NCBI GenBank assembly: GCA_019358855.1
Contig: JAHHII010000016.1
Span: 1-64,000, forward strand
Length of the DNA: 64,000 nt
From: Timaviella obliquedivisa GSE-PSE-MK23-08B
GTDB taxonomy: Bacteria; Cyanobacteriota; Cyanobacteriia; Elainellales; Elainellaceae
Direction of reading: 5' to 3'
How positions within the stretch are numbered: the first letter of the stretch is position 1; each line of letters begins with the position of its first letter. A program made the translations under genes and the position numbers. The notes below the pieces were generated by a model. It was not told the origin of the DNA, did no database searches, and saw only the letters and a program-made list of their open reading frames with translations. This document shows, in pieces, positions 9,767 through 18,529 of this stretch.

Positions 9767-10218
9767 ACTGTATTTTTCACTCTGTTGAGAACAATCTATT
9801 CCTGTACTAGATCTAATTTTTTTCACTCCGAAATAACGTCCCATCAATTCATGAATGAATTCAAAATAAATAGTAAATTAAATTTGAATTCATGAGAAAT
9901 GATTGTTATAATGTCGGGGGTAGGATGACCTACAGCAGTTAAGCTTTTCTAGCAGATTGAGAACCTTCATTCGTACCGCCGTTCCTTAACGGTTGCCTCT
10001 GTAATGTACGTTGAATGAGATCTATGGGCGATCGCTCTGCTAGATCCTAAAGTATTTATTCACCTGAAAGTTTTAGTTCATTAGCTTGTCTCAAGGCTTT
10101 GCCCTGAGAGTATAGATGAACATTAGCAACTGCTATTCCTCCACGTGTGTTCTTCTGTATCACGAGTCATTAATTATTTAGTTCCAGTTCGTTCTTTTCA
10201 CAATTACTAGGAGAAACC
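9767..10218 (+). other. 452-base intergenic region with a promoter and a long leader
   Basis: This region holds the promoter at 9884-9912 and then about 300 bases of untranslated leader before the RTX/CHRD gene. A short hairpin is visible around 10088-10115 (CTCAAGG...CCCTGAGAG). The leader has no match to a riboswitch class that I can recognise. The downstream ATG has a good ribosome site, TAGGAGAAACC. Confidence 0.6.
9856..9912 (+). promoter_or_regulatory. Sigma-70-type promoter with an overlapping inverted repeat
   Basis: -35 TTGAAT (9884-9889), a 17-base spacer and a perfect -10 TATAAT (9907-9912). An inverted repeat, TGAATTCAAA (9856-9865) and TTTGAATTCA (9883-9892), has its right arm over the -35 box, so it could be an operator. 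It would drive the RTX/CHRD gene. Confidence 0.7.
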
Positions 10219-11904
10219 ATGGAAGCCTTAGAAACAAAGCCTCTTGATACCCATCTAGATAATCACAATCACAATTCTGTCGGTGCAACCGATATCCTCA
10301 GCCCTGTTGACTCTAATTCCACTGCAAATAGCTCGATCGGTTCATCCATTCAAGAGACTGAATTAGGTCAGTCCTTAAATGCTGCCCTAGGTGAGCCTGC
10401 TGCCCCTACCGCCCCTGTTGCGCCCGTCGTGGTGACTGAACCTGAGCCACAAGTTGCTGCCCAAGAGGCTCAAGCCCTAGATCAGGAACAAGCTCCTAGT
10501 GAGGCTCAAGCACCTACTGCTAACACGCCCGTTGGCGATTCCCTTGAGTCCTCTGCCGATCCATCTGTTGCTAACTCATTGCGACTAATGACAACAGAAT
10601 CTCCGACAGAAGCACTTGCCGATGTTATTCCTGGCTTAGATCCCACAACAACTGCACCCCAACCCGCTGATTCAGATTTACAGGGATTTAGTGTCGATAA
10701 TGCACCTGCTGTGACCGACGATCATGATCACGGTAATCCGGGTACTGCGCCACAGTTCCACATTTCCCTAGACGATGTATCTTCGGCAAAAGGCGTTAAC
10801 GCTGACGCAACTCGCCAAGTTAGAGATCTAACTCGCAGGTTTGGCGCTAAAGGCGATCTACTTGATCCAGGCGCAGGTAACAACACCGTGATTGGCGCAG
10901 GTGGCAATGATCTCATCTTTGGTAACGGCGCTGGACTAAACACCATCACCACAGGCGGTGGCTCTGATACGATTGTGTTGGGCGATGAAACCACTAACCG
11001 GATTTTTGACTTCAATCCAGACCGCGATCGCTTTGTTCTAGCCGATGGTTTAGATATGAGCAACATCGTTATCGCCCAAGGTAAAAACCCTGGTAAAGGT
11101 GGACTCAACCAGCCTCTAGACAGCGTTACCAACACCTTGATTATCGACAAGTCTGACGGGCATATTTTAGCCTCGCTCGCCTTTGTCAACTCAGATACCA
11201 TCAACGAGAGTAACTTCTTTAGAGTCAGTTCTACTGCGCTTGATGCTGCCAAAAATTCCCAGTTTTCCAATACTCAAGAAGGGAGCGGGCAACTGACTGG
11301 AGGTCAAGGACGCGACAAACTAGTAGGTGGTGAAGGCGATGATTTCTTGGCTCCTGGTGATGATACGTTCAAATTCCGTACAGCCCGATCTGGCGAAGAA
11401 TTTCCTTTTGCTACCGACAGCCCTGGCAGCACTCGGCTCAATCTTGACCTTAAAGGCGGCGTGTTGCGCGTTAACGGAACTTACAAAAACTTTGATGGCG
11501 CACCTCTCTTTAGCCAAGGAGAAACGACTATTGACCCAACCGCTGTGATTCTTAACGGTGCCCAGGCTCAGCCGTTCCTGGATGGCTTCCTGAGAGTTCC
11601 TGAAGACGTGGAGGGCAACCAAATCACTGGAACGCACTTACACTTTAGCCCGGCAGGAGATGTGCGGGGCAACTTTGCTGATGCTACGGTAGTTCGGTAT
11701 TTTAACAATACGTCCACGAGCGCGAAAGCTGGAACAATCACAGGTGAGTTTGAGTTAACGCCCCAAGAACAAGCAGCGTTACTGGGTGGACTCTTCTATG
11801 TCAACACTCATACCAACGTAGATTTGGATGGAGATGGCAAAGGTGGGTTCTTGACTGGAGAGAATCGAACGAACTTCAATAAAAACGTTGTGCGATCTGC
11901 TTAA
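10219..11904 (+). CDS. RTX-like repeat / CHRD domain protein, probable type I secretion substrate
   Basis: A 561-residue acidic protein without a signal peptide. The first ~190 residues are low-complexity and rich in Ala, Pro, Glu and Gln. Next come glycine/aspartate nonapeptide-like calcium-binding repeats (GAGGNDLIFGNGAG, GGGSDTIVLGD) and a second short set (GGQGRDKLVGGEGDD). The last ~165 residues form a CHRD domain (LNLDLKGGVLRVNGTYKNF, GTHLHFSPAGD, FYVNTHTN), a fold named after chordin and found in bacterial extracellular proteins. RTX repeats without a signal peptide are typical of type I secretion cargo, and an exporter is encoded just upstream. It shares short motifs with the next gene. 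Its extracellular role is not known. Confidence 0.8.
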   Translation: MEALETKPLDTHLDNHNHNSVGATDILSPVDSNSTANSSIGSSIQETELGQSLNAALGEPAAPTAPVAPVVVTEPEPQVAAQEAQALDQEQAPSEAQAPTANTPVGDSLESSADPSVANSLRLMTTESPTEALADVIPGLDPTTTAPQPADSDLQGFSVDNAPAVTDDHDHGNPGTAPQFHISLDDVSSAKGVNADATRQVRDLTRRFGAKGDLLDPGAGNNTVIGAGGNDLIFGNGAGLNTITTGGGSDTIVLGDETTNRIFDFNPDRDRFVLADGLDMSNIVIAQGKNPGKGGLNQPLDSVTNTLIIDKSDGHILASLAFVNSDTINESNFFRVSSTALDAAKNSQFSNTQEGSGQLTGGQGRDKLVGGEGDDFLAPGDDTFKFRTARSGEEFPFATDSPGSTRLNLDLKGGVLRVNGTYKNFDGAPLFSQGETTIDPTAVILNGAQAQPFLDGFLRVPEDVEGNQITGTHLHFSPAGDVRGNFADATVVRYFNNTSTSAKAGTITGEFELTPQEQAALLGGLFYVNTHTNVDLDGDGKGGFLTGENRTNFNKNVVRSA

Positions 11905-12028
11905 TCAGCCTTGTTGATCATCGGAGGGCGAGGCAATTAGATATTGATTTCAGAGATTTTTGAAAAAAAATATATCAAACGCTTCTCCCTTCGGTTAACG
12001 AAATCTTGAAAATCATGGAGACAACTCA

Positions 12029-13135
12029 ATGTTAGATGCGATCGCAGCAGTCGATAACCTCGGCATGGAAGACTCAGCATTAGCCGCTGATGTTTCCGTC
12101 ACAAGTTTAGATACGAATGCAGCATTGACTGAATCACAAGGCTCTTCTATACAAAGCGCTGACTTCGATCAGTCTCTAATGGATATGCTGTCTAGCCTTG
12201 ATGCCCTTGGCAATGACACAAACCCATCCTTACGCATCGTTTCCGGTCAGTCCTTAGAAGACGCGTTGGCAGATGCAATACCGGGCTTAGATCCGACGAC
12301 CATAACGCCACCCGATCCATTCGCTGAAGAAGGTTCTTTATCCAGCCTTGAGGCTCCAGTTGATGTTACGAACCCATCGCTGCAAGTCGTTTCAGGTCAG
12401 TCTTTGGAAGACGCATTGGCAGACGCAATACCGGGCTTAGATTCCACGACCGTAACGCCACCTGCTCCGTTAGCTCAAGACTCGAGTTTGAGCATCGCTG
12501 AAGATGCGAGTTTGAACCCGTTCATGATGGCTGCCCTCAGTGAGTTAGATAATGCAGAGTCTATCGGTGAAGCGTTTCAAGCGGTCAGTGATGGCTTTGA
12601 AGGACTGAGCGATAGTTTTGAACAGTTGGCAGCATCGTTCCTAGCACAAGATAGTAACGTTGACACTGCGGCGATCGACGCTAGTAGTGATGATGCCAGT
12701 GCTGACCTTGAGGCGAATAATGTCGCAATTGATGACGGGGAAAATGCTGCCAACGCCAACTTTGATGCTGACTCAGTAGAAACCAAAAACGTGAGTAATG
12801 ACGATGATAATACCGATTCTGATACCCGTTTTGATACCGATTCTAATCTCGATTCTAGCAGCCATTCTCATGACGGTTCTCACGACCATTCTGACAAGGT
12901 GGCGATCGCTAATGATGCTGATGACATTAACGCTGATTTTGGCATCAGTAACCTAATCAGTAATGATGATGACATCACTCTAGGAACAGACTTTGATTTA
13001 GATTTTGATGCTCTGAAAGTGAATGTTGGTCAAATAAGTCGGGGTTTGCAGTTCTTGGTGCAGCAACTTGAAGCAGCTTTTGAAGGTGATGATTCATCGT
13101 TGACAGCAGCATCGACTTTTAATTCTTCACGCTAA
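12029..13135 (+). CDS. Acidic low-complexity protein with internal repeats
   Basis: A 368-residue, very acidic protein with no recognised domain. It contains two copies of a ~40-residue unit with core SLEDALADAIPGLD, about 150 bases apart in the DNA (near 12221 and 12371). The same motif occurs once in the preceding RTX/CHRD protein as EALADVIPGLDPTT. Both proteins also share an upstream IQ-x4-QSL motif. A histidine-rich patch (SHSHDGSHDHSDK) and many Asp/Asn residues suggest metal binding. There is no signal peptide, so type I export is plausible but unproven. It starts 124 bases after the CHRD gene, and its TAA stop directly abuts a MITE-like repeat. Confidence 0.65.
   Translation: MLDAIAAVDNLGMEDSALAADVSVTSLDTNAALTESQGSSIQSADFDQSLMDMLSSLDALGNDTNPSLRIVSGQSLEDALADAIPGLDPTTITPPDPFAEEGSLSSLEAPVDVTNPSLQVVSGQSLEDALADAIPGLDSTTVTPPAPLAQDSSLSIAEDASLNPFMMAALSELDNAESIGEAFQAVSDGFEGLSDSFEQLAASFLAQDSNVDTAAIDASSDDASADLEANNVAIDDGENAANANFDADSVETKNVSNDDDNTDSDTRFDTDSNLDSSSHSHDGSHDHSDKVAIANDADDINADFGISNLISNDDDITLGTDFDLDFDALKVNVGQISRGLQFLVQQLEAAFEGDDSSLTAASTFNSSR
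12221..12489 (+). repeat. Two direct repeats of about 120 bases within the acidic protein gene
   Basis: Copies begin at AACCCATCCTTACGC (12221) and AACCCATCGCTGCAAG (12371). Both encode NPSL-x-x-VSGQSLEDALADAIPGLD and differ at few codons, which suggests a recent duplication. Confidence 0.75.
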
Positions 13136-13284
13136 GGGAGTTGCGTGAAAATGAAACCCCAATGGGATGCATTGACTTATCAGCCCCCTAAATCCCCCAT
13201 TCTGGGGGACTTCCGAACCTGTCAAAGTCCCCCATTCTGGGGGATTTAGGGGGCGGTTCGGGGCGTTATTTAATTGCAACTCCC
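13136..13284. repeat. MITE-like palindromic element, copy 1 of family A
   Basis: A 149-base element with terminal inverted repeats GGGAGTTGC (left) and GCAACTCCC (right), flanked on both sides by TAA. The interior has two opposed arms of the CCCCCTAAATCCCCCATTCT type. No coding capacity. Its right end forms the last codons of the deoxyribosyltransferase-like gene on the minus strand. Copy 2 is at 18500-18649. Confidence 0.85.
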
Positions 13285-13740
13285 TAACCAGCCAAACAGC
13301 GACTTATCTGGTGCGCCAATCTCCTCAACCGAAGTGTAAAAGCAGCTTTCCCAGCCTATCTCTGGCAAGCCTGCAAATAACATCAGGTTGAGGGGATATT
13401 TTTCGCTATCGGTACACCGTCGAAAATCATCTCGAAACAAAAAGATTGCCTTGTTGAGCGCGATCGCCACACCCAACTCCACCATTACGCCTTCATCAGG
13501 AGGCGTGCCATTCACAATGGCGAAAATTCCATCACAGTTCTTCACATCATTCAAATCTGCTTGCGCCACCTGATACGCCCATCCTGGCTGCGAAAGATCA
13601 ACCTGGTTATTGCGCTCAAACGGTTCCCAAACCTCAGCCCCCAAGCTTTCTAGCGATCGCACAATAGGCGGTAACAGCAGTGCCTTTTGTTGAGCCGAGA
13701 AACCGTAGGGGCTAGCCAAGTAGATAATTTTGCGAGTCAT
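13270..13740 (-). CDS. Nucleoside 2-deoxyribosyltransferase-like protein
   Basis: A 156-residue protein from the chosen start at MTRKIIYLASPYGF. The family signature appears as LASPYGF near the N-terminus and as DEGVMVELGVAIAL, where the glutamate would be the nucleophile. NDT-fold enzymes cleave or transfer the N-glycosidic bond of deoxynucleosides or related nucleotides; the exact substrate cannot be read here. A longer frame starts at 13800, but family alignment favours 13740. The last residues, GSCN plus the stop, are encoded by the terminal repeat of the inserted MITE, so the natural C-terminus was probably altered by the insertion. Confidence 0.8.
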   Translation of the reverse strand: MTRKIIYLASPYGFSAQQKALLLPPIVRSLESLGAEVWEPFERNNQVDLSQPGWAYQVAQADLNDVKNCDGIFAIVNGTPPDEGVMVELGVAIALNKAIFLFRDDFRRCTDSEKYPLNLMLFAGLPEIGWESCFYTSVEEIGAPDKSLFGWLGSCN

Positions 13741-13830
13741 GTCTGTCTCGGTGCGACTGAAAGGTACTAGCGGTATCATCAGTCTAATATCATCAGGCAA
13801 CTTAATTTATCAGGCAAGCTGGGACAGGTT

Positions 13831-15786
13831 ATGGTGCAACTAAAATCTTGGCAGTGGCTAGTATTGATCAGCCCGATCGCCATCCTCGTTAGTTTCTTGC
13901 TGATTGCCGCAGGATTACAAATCCATGAGTGGGGCATTAATTGGATTTGGGGCTTAGTGCCGCTGTTGCTGTTGGGCTGGCGTTGGCTGTTGGTCAACTG
14001 GACACAGCCCGAAATTCGCCAGGTCGAAGCCGCGATCGCAGAGGTTAATCAAGAACTTAAGTCTTCAGCATCTTCCGGTGGAACGGGGGAGGGAAGGACA
14101 GGGGCACAAGCGGCAATCGTGCTTCAAGAACTTTTGTTGGCGGCACAAAGCGATCGCCCAATTTGGGAAGACTGGCAAACTTTCTGGAAACGTTGTCAAG
14201 ATCTGGTAAGCGCGATCGCCCACATCCACCATCCTGAAGTTAAATATCCCCTTCTTAACATCTATGTGCCGCAAGCCTACGGACTGATTCGAGGAACAGT
14301 CGATGACATGGATCAATGGATGCAAAAGTTATCGCCCGTACTCAGTCAATTAACCGTTGGTCAAGCCTACCAAGGCTACGAAGTTTACCGCAAGTTAGAA
14401 CCCTCGGCACGCAAACTGGGACAAGTTTGGGATTGGGCGCAGTGGGTCTTAAACCCTGTTGTGGCAGTTGCAAAACGCGCCAGTCAGCCTTCCAGCAATC
14501 AGGCAAACCAGCAGCTATTGTTCAACCTCAGCCAACTTTTGCGAGAAGCGGCTTTGCGCAATTTATGTCAGCAAGCGATCGCCCTCTACGGCGGCAGCGC
14601 TCTCCCCGATTCTTTCGGAACCGCAACAGACCCCGCCATTCCCCTCGCTAAAACTCAAACCCTACGCGACATTCTTTCCCAAGCCCAGCCCGCCGAAGTC
14701 GTTGCACAAAAGCCCCTGAATATCTTGCTAGTCGGACGTACCGGAGCCGGAAAAAGCAGCCTGATCAACACACTGTTTCAAGCCGATCGGGTTCAGCCAC
14801 GATCGGCTCAACCTCAACAAGTGCAAGCCGAGCCGATCGCAGTAGATGTATTGCCTAGCACCGACCAAATTCAAAGCTATCAGTGGCAAGCAGAGGGTGA
14901 AACGTTAATCCTTTGGGACACGCCAGGTTACGAACAAGTTAACCGCAGTGATTTTCGAGAACAGGTACTGGACTTTGGCACAAAAGCCGATCTCCTCCTC
15001 CTGGTCACACCTGCCCTTGATCCAGCGCTGCAAATGGATGTCGATTTTCTGAAGGAAATGCAGGATTTAGAATTGCCGACTCTGGCGATCGTTTCTCAGG
15101 TCGATCGCCTTCGTCCCGTGCGGGAGTGGGAGCCGCCCTATGATTGGCAATGGGGCGATCGACCTAAGGAAATCGCGATTCGGGAAGCGGTTGAATATCG
15201 GGCACAGCTTTTAGGTGAGTTTTGCGATCGCGTGTTACCGATTGTGATGGGTGATTCTTCGGCAGGTGGTTCTGGGCGAATGGCTTGGGGTATAGAGGCG
15301 TTGTCATTGGCACTGCTAGAAGCGATCGCCCCAGCGAAACAACTCCGCCTCGCCCATTTTCTGCGCAACTTAGATGCCCGAACGATCGCGGCAGCAAAAA
15401 TCATCGATCGCTACACGTTGCAAATGACAACGACTCAAGGGCTAACAATGTTTCTTAAAAGTCCTGTCCTGCAATTCATTTCTACCCTATCTACCGGAAC
15501 GCCAGCCCTGGCGTATGTGTTGGCACAAAAGATTCCCGTCGAGGAGTTACCCGTGGTCATTGGCAAACTTCAGATGGCATACGATCTGTTTTTGCTACTT
15601 AACCCTAAAGGCAATCCTTTAAACTTCGATTTGCGATCGCTCTGGTCATTATTAATAGACAATTCTGCTCCCGCCGATCGTGCTGCTAGTGCATTGGGTC
15701 ATGCGCTAGTAGAGTACTGGACGCAGGACTTAACAATGGAGCAATTGCAGGAACGGTTCAATTATTATTTGACGCAACCAGCATGA
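13831..15786 (+). CDS. Membrane-associated Era-like GTPase
   Basis: A 651-residue protein. Two hydrophobic segments lie near the N-terminus (about 8-28 and 33-52), followed by a ~230-residue helical region. The GTPase domain starts at about 295 with G1 GRTGAGKSS (about 301-309), G3 WDTPGYEQ and a G4-like SQVDR in place of the usual NKxD. The C-terminal ~150 residues are helical and hydrophobic, as in DUF697-type partners of dynamin-like or YcjX-like GTPases. The substrate process is unknown; a role in membrane stress or remodelling is only an analogy. It starts shortly after the divergent deoxyribosyltransferase-like gene. Confidence 0.75.
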   Translation: MVQLKSWQWLVLISPIAILVSFLLIAAGLQIHEWGINWIWGLVPLLLLGWRWLLVNWTQPEIRQVEAAIAEVNQELKSSASSGGTGEGRTGAQAAIVLQELLLAAQSDRPIWEDWQTFWKRCQDLVSAIAHIHHPEVKYPLLNIYVPQAYGLIRGTVDDMDQWMQKLSPVLSQLTVGQAYQGYEVYRKLEPSARKLGQVWDWAQWVLNPVVAVAKRASQPSSNQANQQLLFNLSQLLREAALRNLCQQAIALYGGSALPDSFGTATDPAIPLAKTQTLRDILSQAQPAEVVAQKPLNILLVGRTGAGKSSLINTLFQADRVQPRSAQPQQVQAEPIAVDVLPSTDQIQSYQWQAEGETLILWDTPGYEQVNRSDFREQVLDFGTKADLLLLVTPALDPALQMDVDFLKEMQDLELPTLAIVSQVDRLRPVREWEPPYDWQWGDRPKEIAIREAVEYRAQLLGEFCDRVLPIVMGDSSAGGSGRMAWGIEALSLALLEAIAPAKQLRLAHFLRNLDARTIAAAKIIDRYTLQMTTTQGLTMFLKSPVLQFISTLSTGTPALAYVLAQKIPVEELPVVIGKLQMAYDLFLLLNPKGNPLNFDLRSLWSLLIDNSAPADRAASALGHALVEYWTQDLTMEQLQERFNYYLTQPA

Positions 15787-16379
15787 TCGCCCCTTTCTAT
15801 CAAACAGAAGACCTTTTTACGGTGTCACTAAATCAAAATCCGGTTCCCCTGCCCTCGCAGGGAAGGGGTTAGGGGTTAGGTTTCGATAACGCAGCGCGCG
15901 CGACCTCTCCCCCAACCCCTCTCCTGAAGGAAAGGGGCTTTGAGCAGATTCATATTCTCATTCAGCAATGCCCCCGTACCGTTTGCCAGTGGCAAGTACA
16001 TGAGTGTCTTGGTGAGATAAGGCAGAGCATCACGGGCTACCGTCTGTCTATGGCGTAGCTCCTGCAATGCGATCGCAACCTGGCGCAATGACAATGTCAC
16101 CACTCAACTTTCTAATTGCGCTCTCTACAATGCCAGTGTGACCCAACACGCTGCCATTGTCACTCGACCTCATGGCAGTGTGACTCGACACGAAGCGATC
16201 GCAACCTCACACAATGGCGATCGCACAGCCTTTCCTTTAAGAATTGGGCATTGCCCAATAAAGGTGATGAGGGAAAATCATACTTAGATTCAGCAACGCC
16301 TTTTCTTCAACCCTATCTTCGTTTCCCTCATCTTTGTTTATCCTATTGGTTAGACCATTACACGATCGCCATTAGATTC
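15787..16379. other. 593-base intergenic region with two kinds of repeat
   Basis: No convincing gene. At 15848-15941 there is an inverted arrangement of the widespread cyanobacterial motif (GGGAAGGGGTTAGGGGTTAG against CTCCCCCAACCCCTCTCC). At about 16087-16200 degenerate units around ATGCCAGTGTGAC / TGCCATTGTCACTCGAC recur four or five times at 20-30 base intervals. The open frame upstream of yebC (16116-16379) is an in-frame extension through these repeats and is not counted as coding. Confidence 0.6.
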
Positions 16380-17171
16380 ATGTCACATAGTAAATGGGCA
16401 ACCATCCAACGGCAAAAAGCCAAGACAGATGCAGGCAAAGGAGCAACTTCGGCAAAAATGTCACGGGCAATTATCATCGCAGCGCGCGCAGGCGTACCTG
16501 ACCCGTCTGCCAATTTTCAGCTTCGGACTGCCATCGATCAGGCAAAGGCGGCGGGTGTTCCTAAGGAAAATATCGAACGGGCGATCGCCAAAGGGGCAGG
16601 CACCTTTGGCGGCGAAGATGCCCTGGAATCCATCCGCTATGAGGGCTACGGAGCAGGCGGCGTGGCAGTCATTGTCGAAGCGCTGACCGATAACCGCAAT
16701 CGCACCGCCGGAGATTTGAGGTCTGCATTCAGCAAACGGGGTGGGAACATGGGCGAAACAGGCTGTGTAAGCTGGATGTTTGACCAAAAAGGCGTAGTGA
16801 CCATCAAGGCACATCCCCCTGCAAGCAAAAAGGAACGGGCAGTAATAAATGAAGAAGCTCTACTAGAAGCGGCACTAGAAGGCGGTGCAGAGACGTATGA
16901 ACTCCTTGAAGTTGAGGAAGATATTCCCGGTGCAGAAATTTTCACCGAACCGACTAACCTGGAGCAGCTTGTCCAGAGCCTTAAAGAACAAGGTTATCTT
17001 GTGGAACAAGCTGAAATTCGCTGGATTCCTAACAACAGCGTTGAGGTAACCGACGCAGAACAAGCGCGATCGCTCCTACGGATGATGGAGGTTCTGCAAG
17101 AACTAGACGATGTGCAAAGCGTCACTGCCAACTTTGAAATGGCGGATGAGCTGCTGACCAGTTTGGTTTGA
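16380..17171 (+). CDS. YebC/PmpR-family translation/transcription regulator
   Basis: A 263-residue protein from the start MSHSKWATIQRQKAKTDA. The family hallmark HSKWATI...K..DA.KG and RAI-x3-ARAGVPDP, followed by NIERAIAKGAG and GYGAGGVAVIVEALTDN, is complete. YebC proteins were described as transcription regulators, and more recent work ties the family to relief of ribosome stalling at proline stretches. The open frame extends 88 codons upstream, but those codons translate intergenic repeats and the family starts at MSHSKW, so 16380 is chosen. Usual family length is about 245-255 residues. No operon partner. Confidence 0.93.
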   Translation: MSHSKWATIQRQKAKTDAGKGATSAKMSRAIIIAARAGVPDPSANFQLRTAIDQAKAAGVPKENIERAIAKGAGTFGGEDALESIRYEGYGAGGVAVIVEALTDNRNRTAGDLRSAFSKRGGNMGETGCVSWMFDQKGVVTIKAHPPASKKERAVINEEALLEAALEGGAETYELLEVEEDIPGAEIFTEPTNLEQLVQSLKEQGYLVEQAEIRWIPNNSVEVTDAEQARSLLRMMEVLQELDDVQSVTANFEMADELLTSLV

Positions 17172-17269
17172 GGAATATTCTCAAAACGCCTTCAGAATGC
17201 CTCGCTTGAAAGTCCGCTAGAATCGCGGCACAATAAAACTAGCAGCTTAACGTTTCTTCAAAATCCCCA

Positions 17270-18529
17270 ATGGTTCTGGCTCAGCATTCCTCCATTTCTT
17301 CCTCCGCGCAGCAGGTTACTTATGATGTGGCGATCGCTGGAGCCGGGATTGCAGGGCTAACCCTCGCCTGTGCCCTGAAAGACTCAGGACTTCGCATTGC
17401 CCTCATCGAAACCAAGCCCCGTACCGCTGGATTGCAGCAGCAGCGGGCATATCACCTTTCGCTGATGACCGAGCGCATCTTCACAGGTCTGGGCATTTGG
17501 CAACATATTTTGCCCCACATCACCACCTTTCGCCAAATTAGCCTCGCCGATGCCGACTATCCTGCCGTCGTAGACCTGCGCCCCGAAGACTTAGGCACCC
17601 AAAATTTGGGCTATGTGGGAGAACACCGAGTCTTGGTGCAGGCATTGCTAGATGCTCTGGAATCCAGTGAATCGGTCACCTGGATTTGCCCTGCGGAAGT
17701 GATAGAAGTGGAATATGGAACAGATGCCGCAGTGGTGACGATCGCCCTAGATGGAGAACAACAGCAGATTCGGACAAAGCTGATGGTAGCCGCAGATGGA
17801 GGGCGATCGCCCTTGCGCCAACAAGCAGGCATCAAAACCCACGGCTGGCAGTACTGGCAATCCTGCGTCACGGCAGTGATTCGTCCTGAAGCCTCCCACG
17901 GCAACATTGCCCGCGAACACTTTTGGTCGAGCGGCCCCTTTGCAACGCTGCCCCTGCCTAATAACCGCTGTCAAATTGTCCTGACGGCTCCCCACGATGA
18001 GGCACGGCAATGGGCAACTGGCACCGAAGCCGACTTTTTAGCCGAACTCAATCGTCGTTATCAGGGGCAGTTGGGCAAGTTGGAGCTATTGAGCGATCGC
18101 CTCCTATTTCCTGTGCAATTGATGCAGAGCGATCGATACATTAGCCCCCGCCTTGCCCTGGTCGGCGATGCGGCTCACTGCTGTCATCCGGTGGGGGGAC
18201 AAGGCTTAAACTTAGGCATTCGAGATGTGGCGGCACTCGCCCAAGTGCTGCAAACGGCTCACCGCCAAGGCAAAGATCTCGGTAGCCTGCCCGTCCTGCG
18301 ACATTACGAACGGTGGCGAAAACTAGAAAACCTGATGATTTTAGGATTTACTGATTTTCTCGATCGCAGTTTCTCTAGCAGTTGGCTACCGATCGTTATT
18401 GTGCGCCGTTTAGGACTGCGAGTGATGAAAGTAATACGTCCGCTTAAGTTTGTGGCACTACGGATGATGACTGGCACAGGTGGACGTAAACCCGACTTAG
18501 GAAGTTGCGTGAAAATAAAACCTCAGTAA
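17270..18529 (+). CDS. UbiH/VisC-family FAD-dependent hydroxylase
   Basis: A 419-residue flavoprotein hydroxylase. The Rossmann motif GAGIAGLTLA is at about 25-34, the mid DG motif is AADGGRSPLR, and the GD motif is ALVGDAAHCCHPVGGQGLNLG at about 297. Family members hydroxylate aromatic quinone precursors; in cyanobacteria a homologue is thought to act in plastoquinone or related quinone synthesis, but the substrate here is inferred. The C-terminal residues GSCVKIKPQ and the TAA stop (18527-18529) lie inside a MITE-like element that begins at 18500, so the natural C-terminus has been replaced. Confidence 0.87.
   Translation: MVLAQHSSISSSAQQVTYDVAIAGAGIAGLTLACALKDSGLRIALIETKPRTAGLQQQRAYHLSLMTERIFTGLGIWQHILPHITTFRQISLADADYPAVVDLRPEDLGTQNLGYVGEHRVLVQALLDALESSESVTWICPAEVIEVEYGTDAAVVTIALDGEQQQIRTKLMVAADGGRSPLRQQAGIKTHGWQYWQSCVTAVIRPEASHGNIAREHFWSSGPFATLPLPNNRCQIVLTAPHDEARQWATGTEADFLAELNRRYQGQLGKLELLSDRLLFPVQLMQSDRYISPRLALVGDAAHCCHPVGGQGLNLGIRDVAALAQVLQTAHRQGKDLGSLPVLRHYERWRKLENLMILGFTDFLDRSFSSSWLPIVIVRRLGLRVMKVIRPLKFVALRMMTGTGGRKPDLGSCVKIKPQ

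Noticed and set aside
16087-16200. CRISPR-like array
   Set aside because: Units are too diverged, too short and irregular; no cas genes are nearby.
16116-16379. Extended N-terminus of YebC
   Set aside because: The upstream codons translate repeats; the family starts at MSHSKW.
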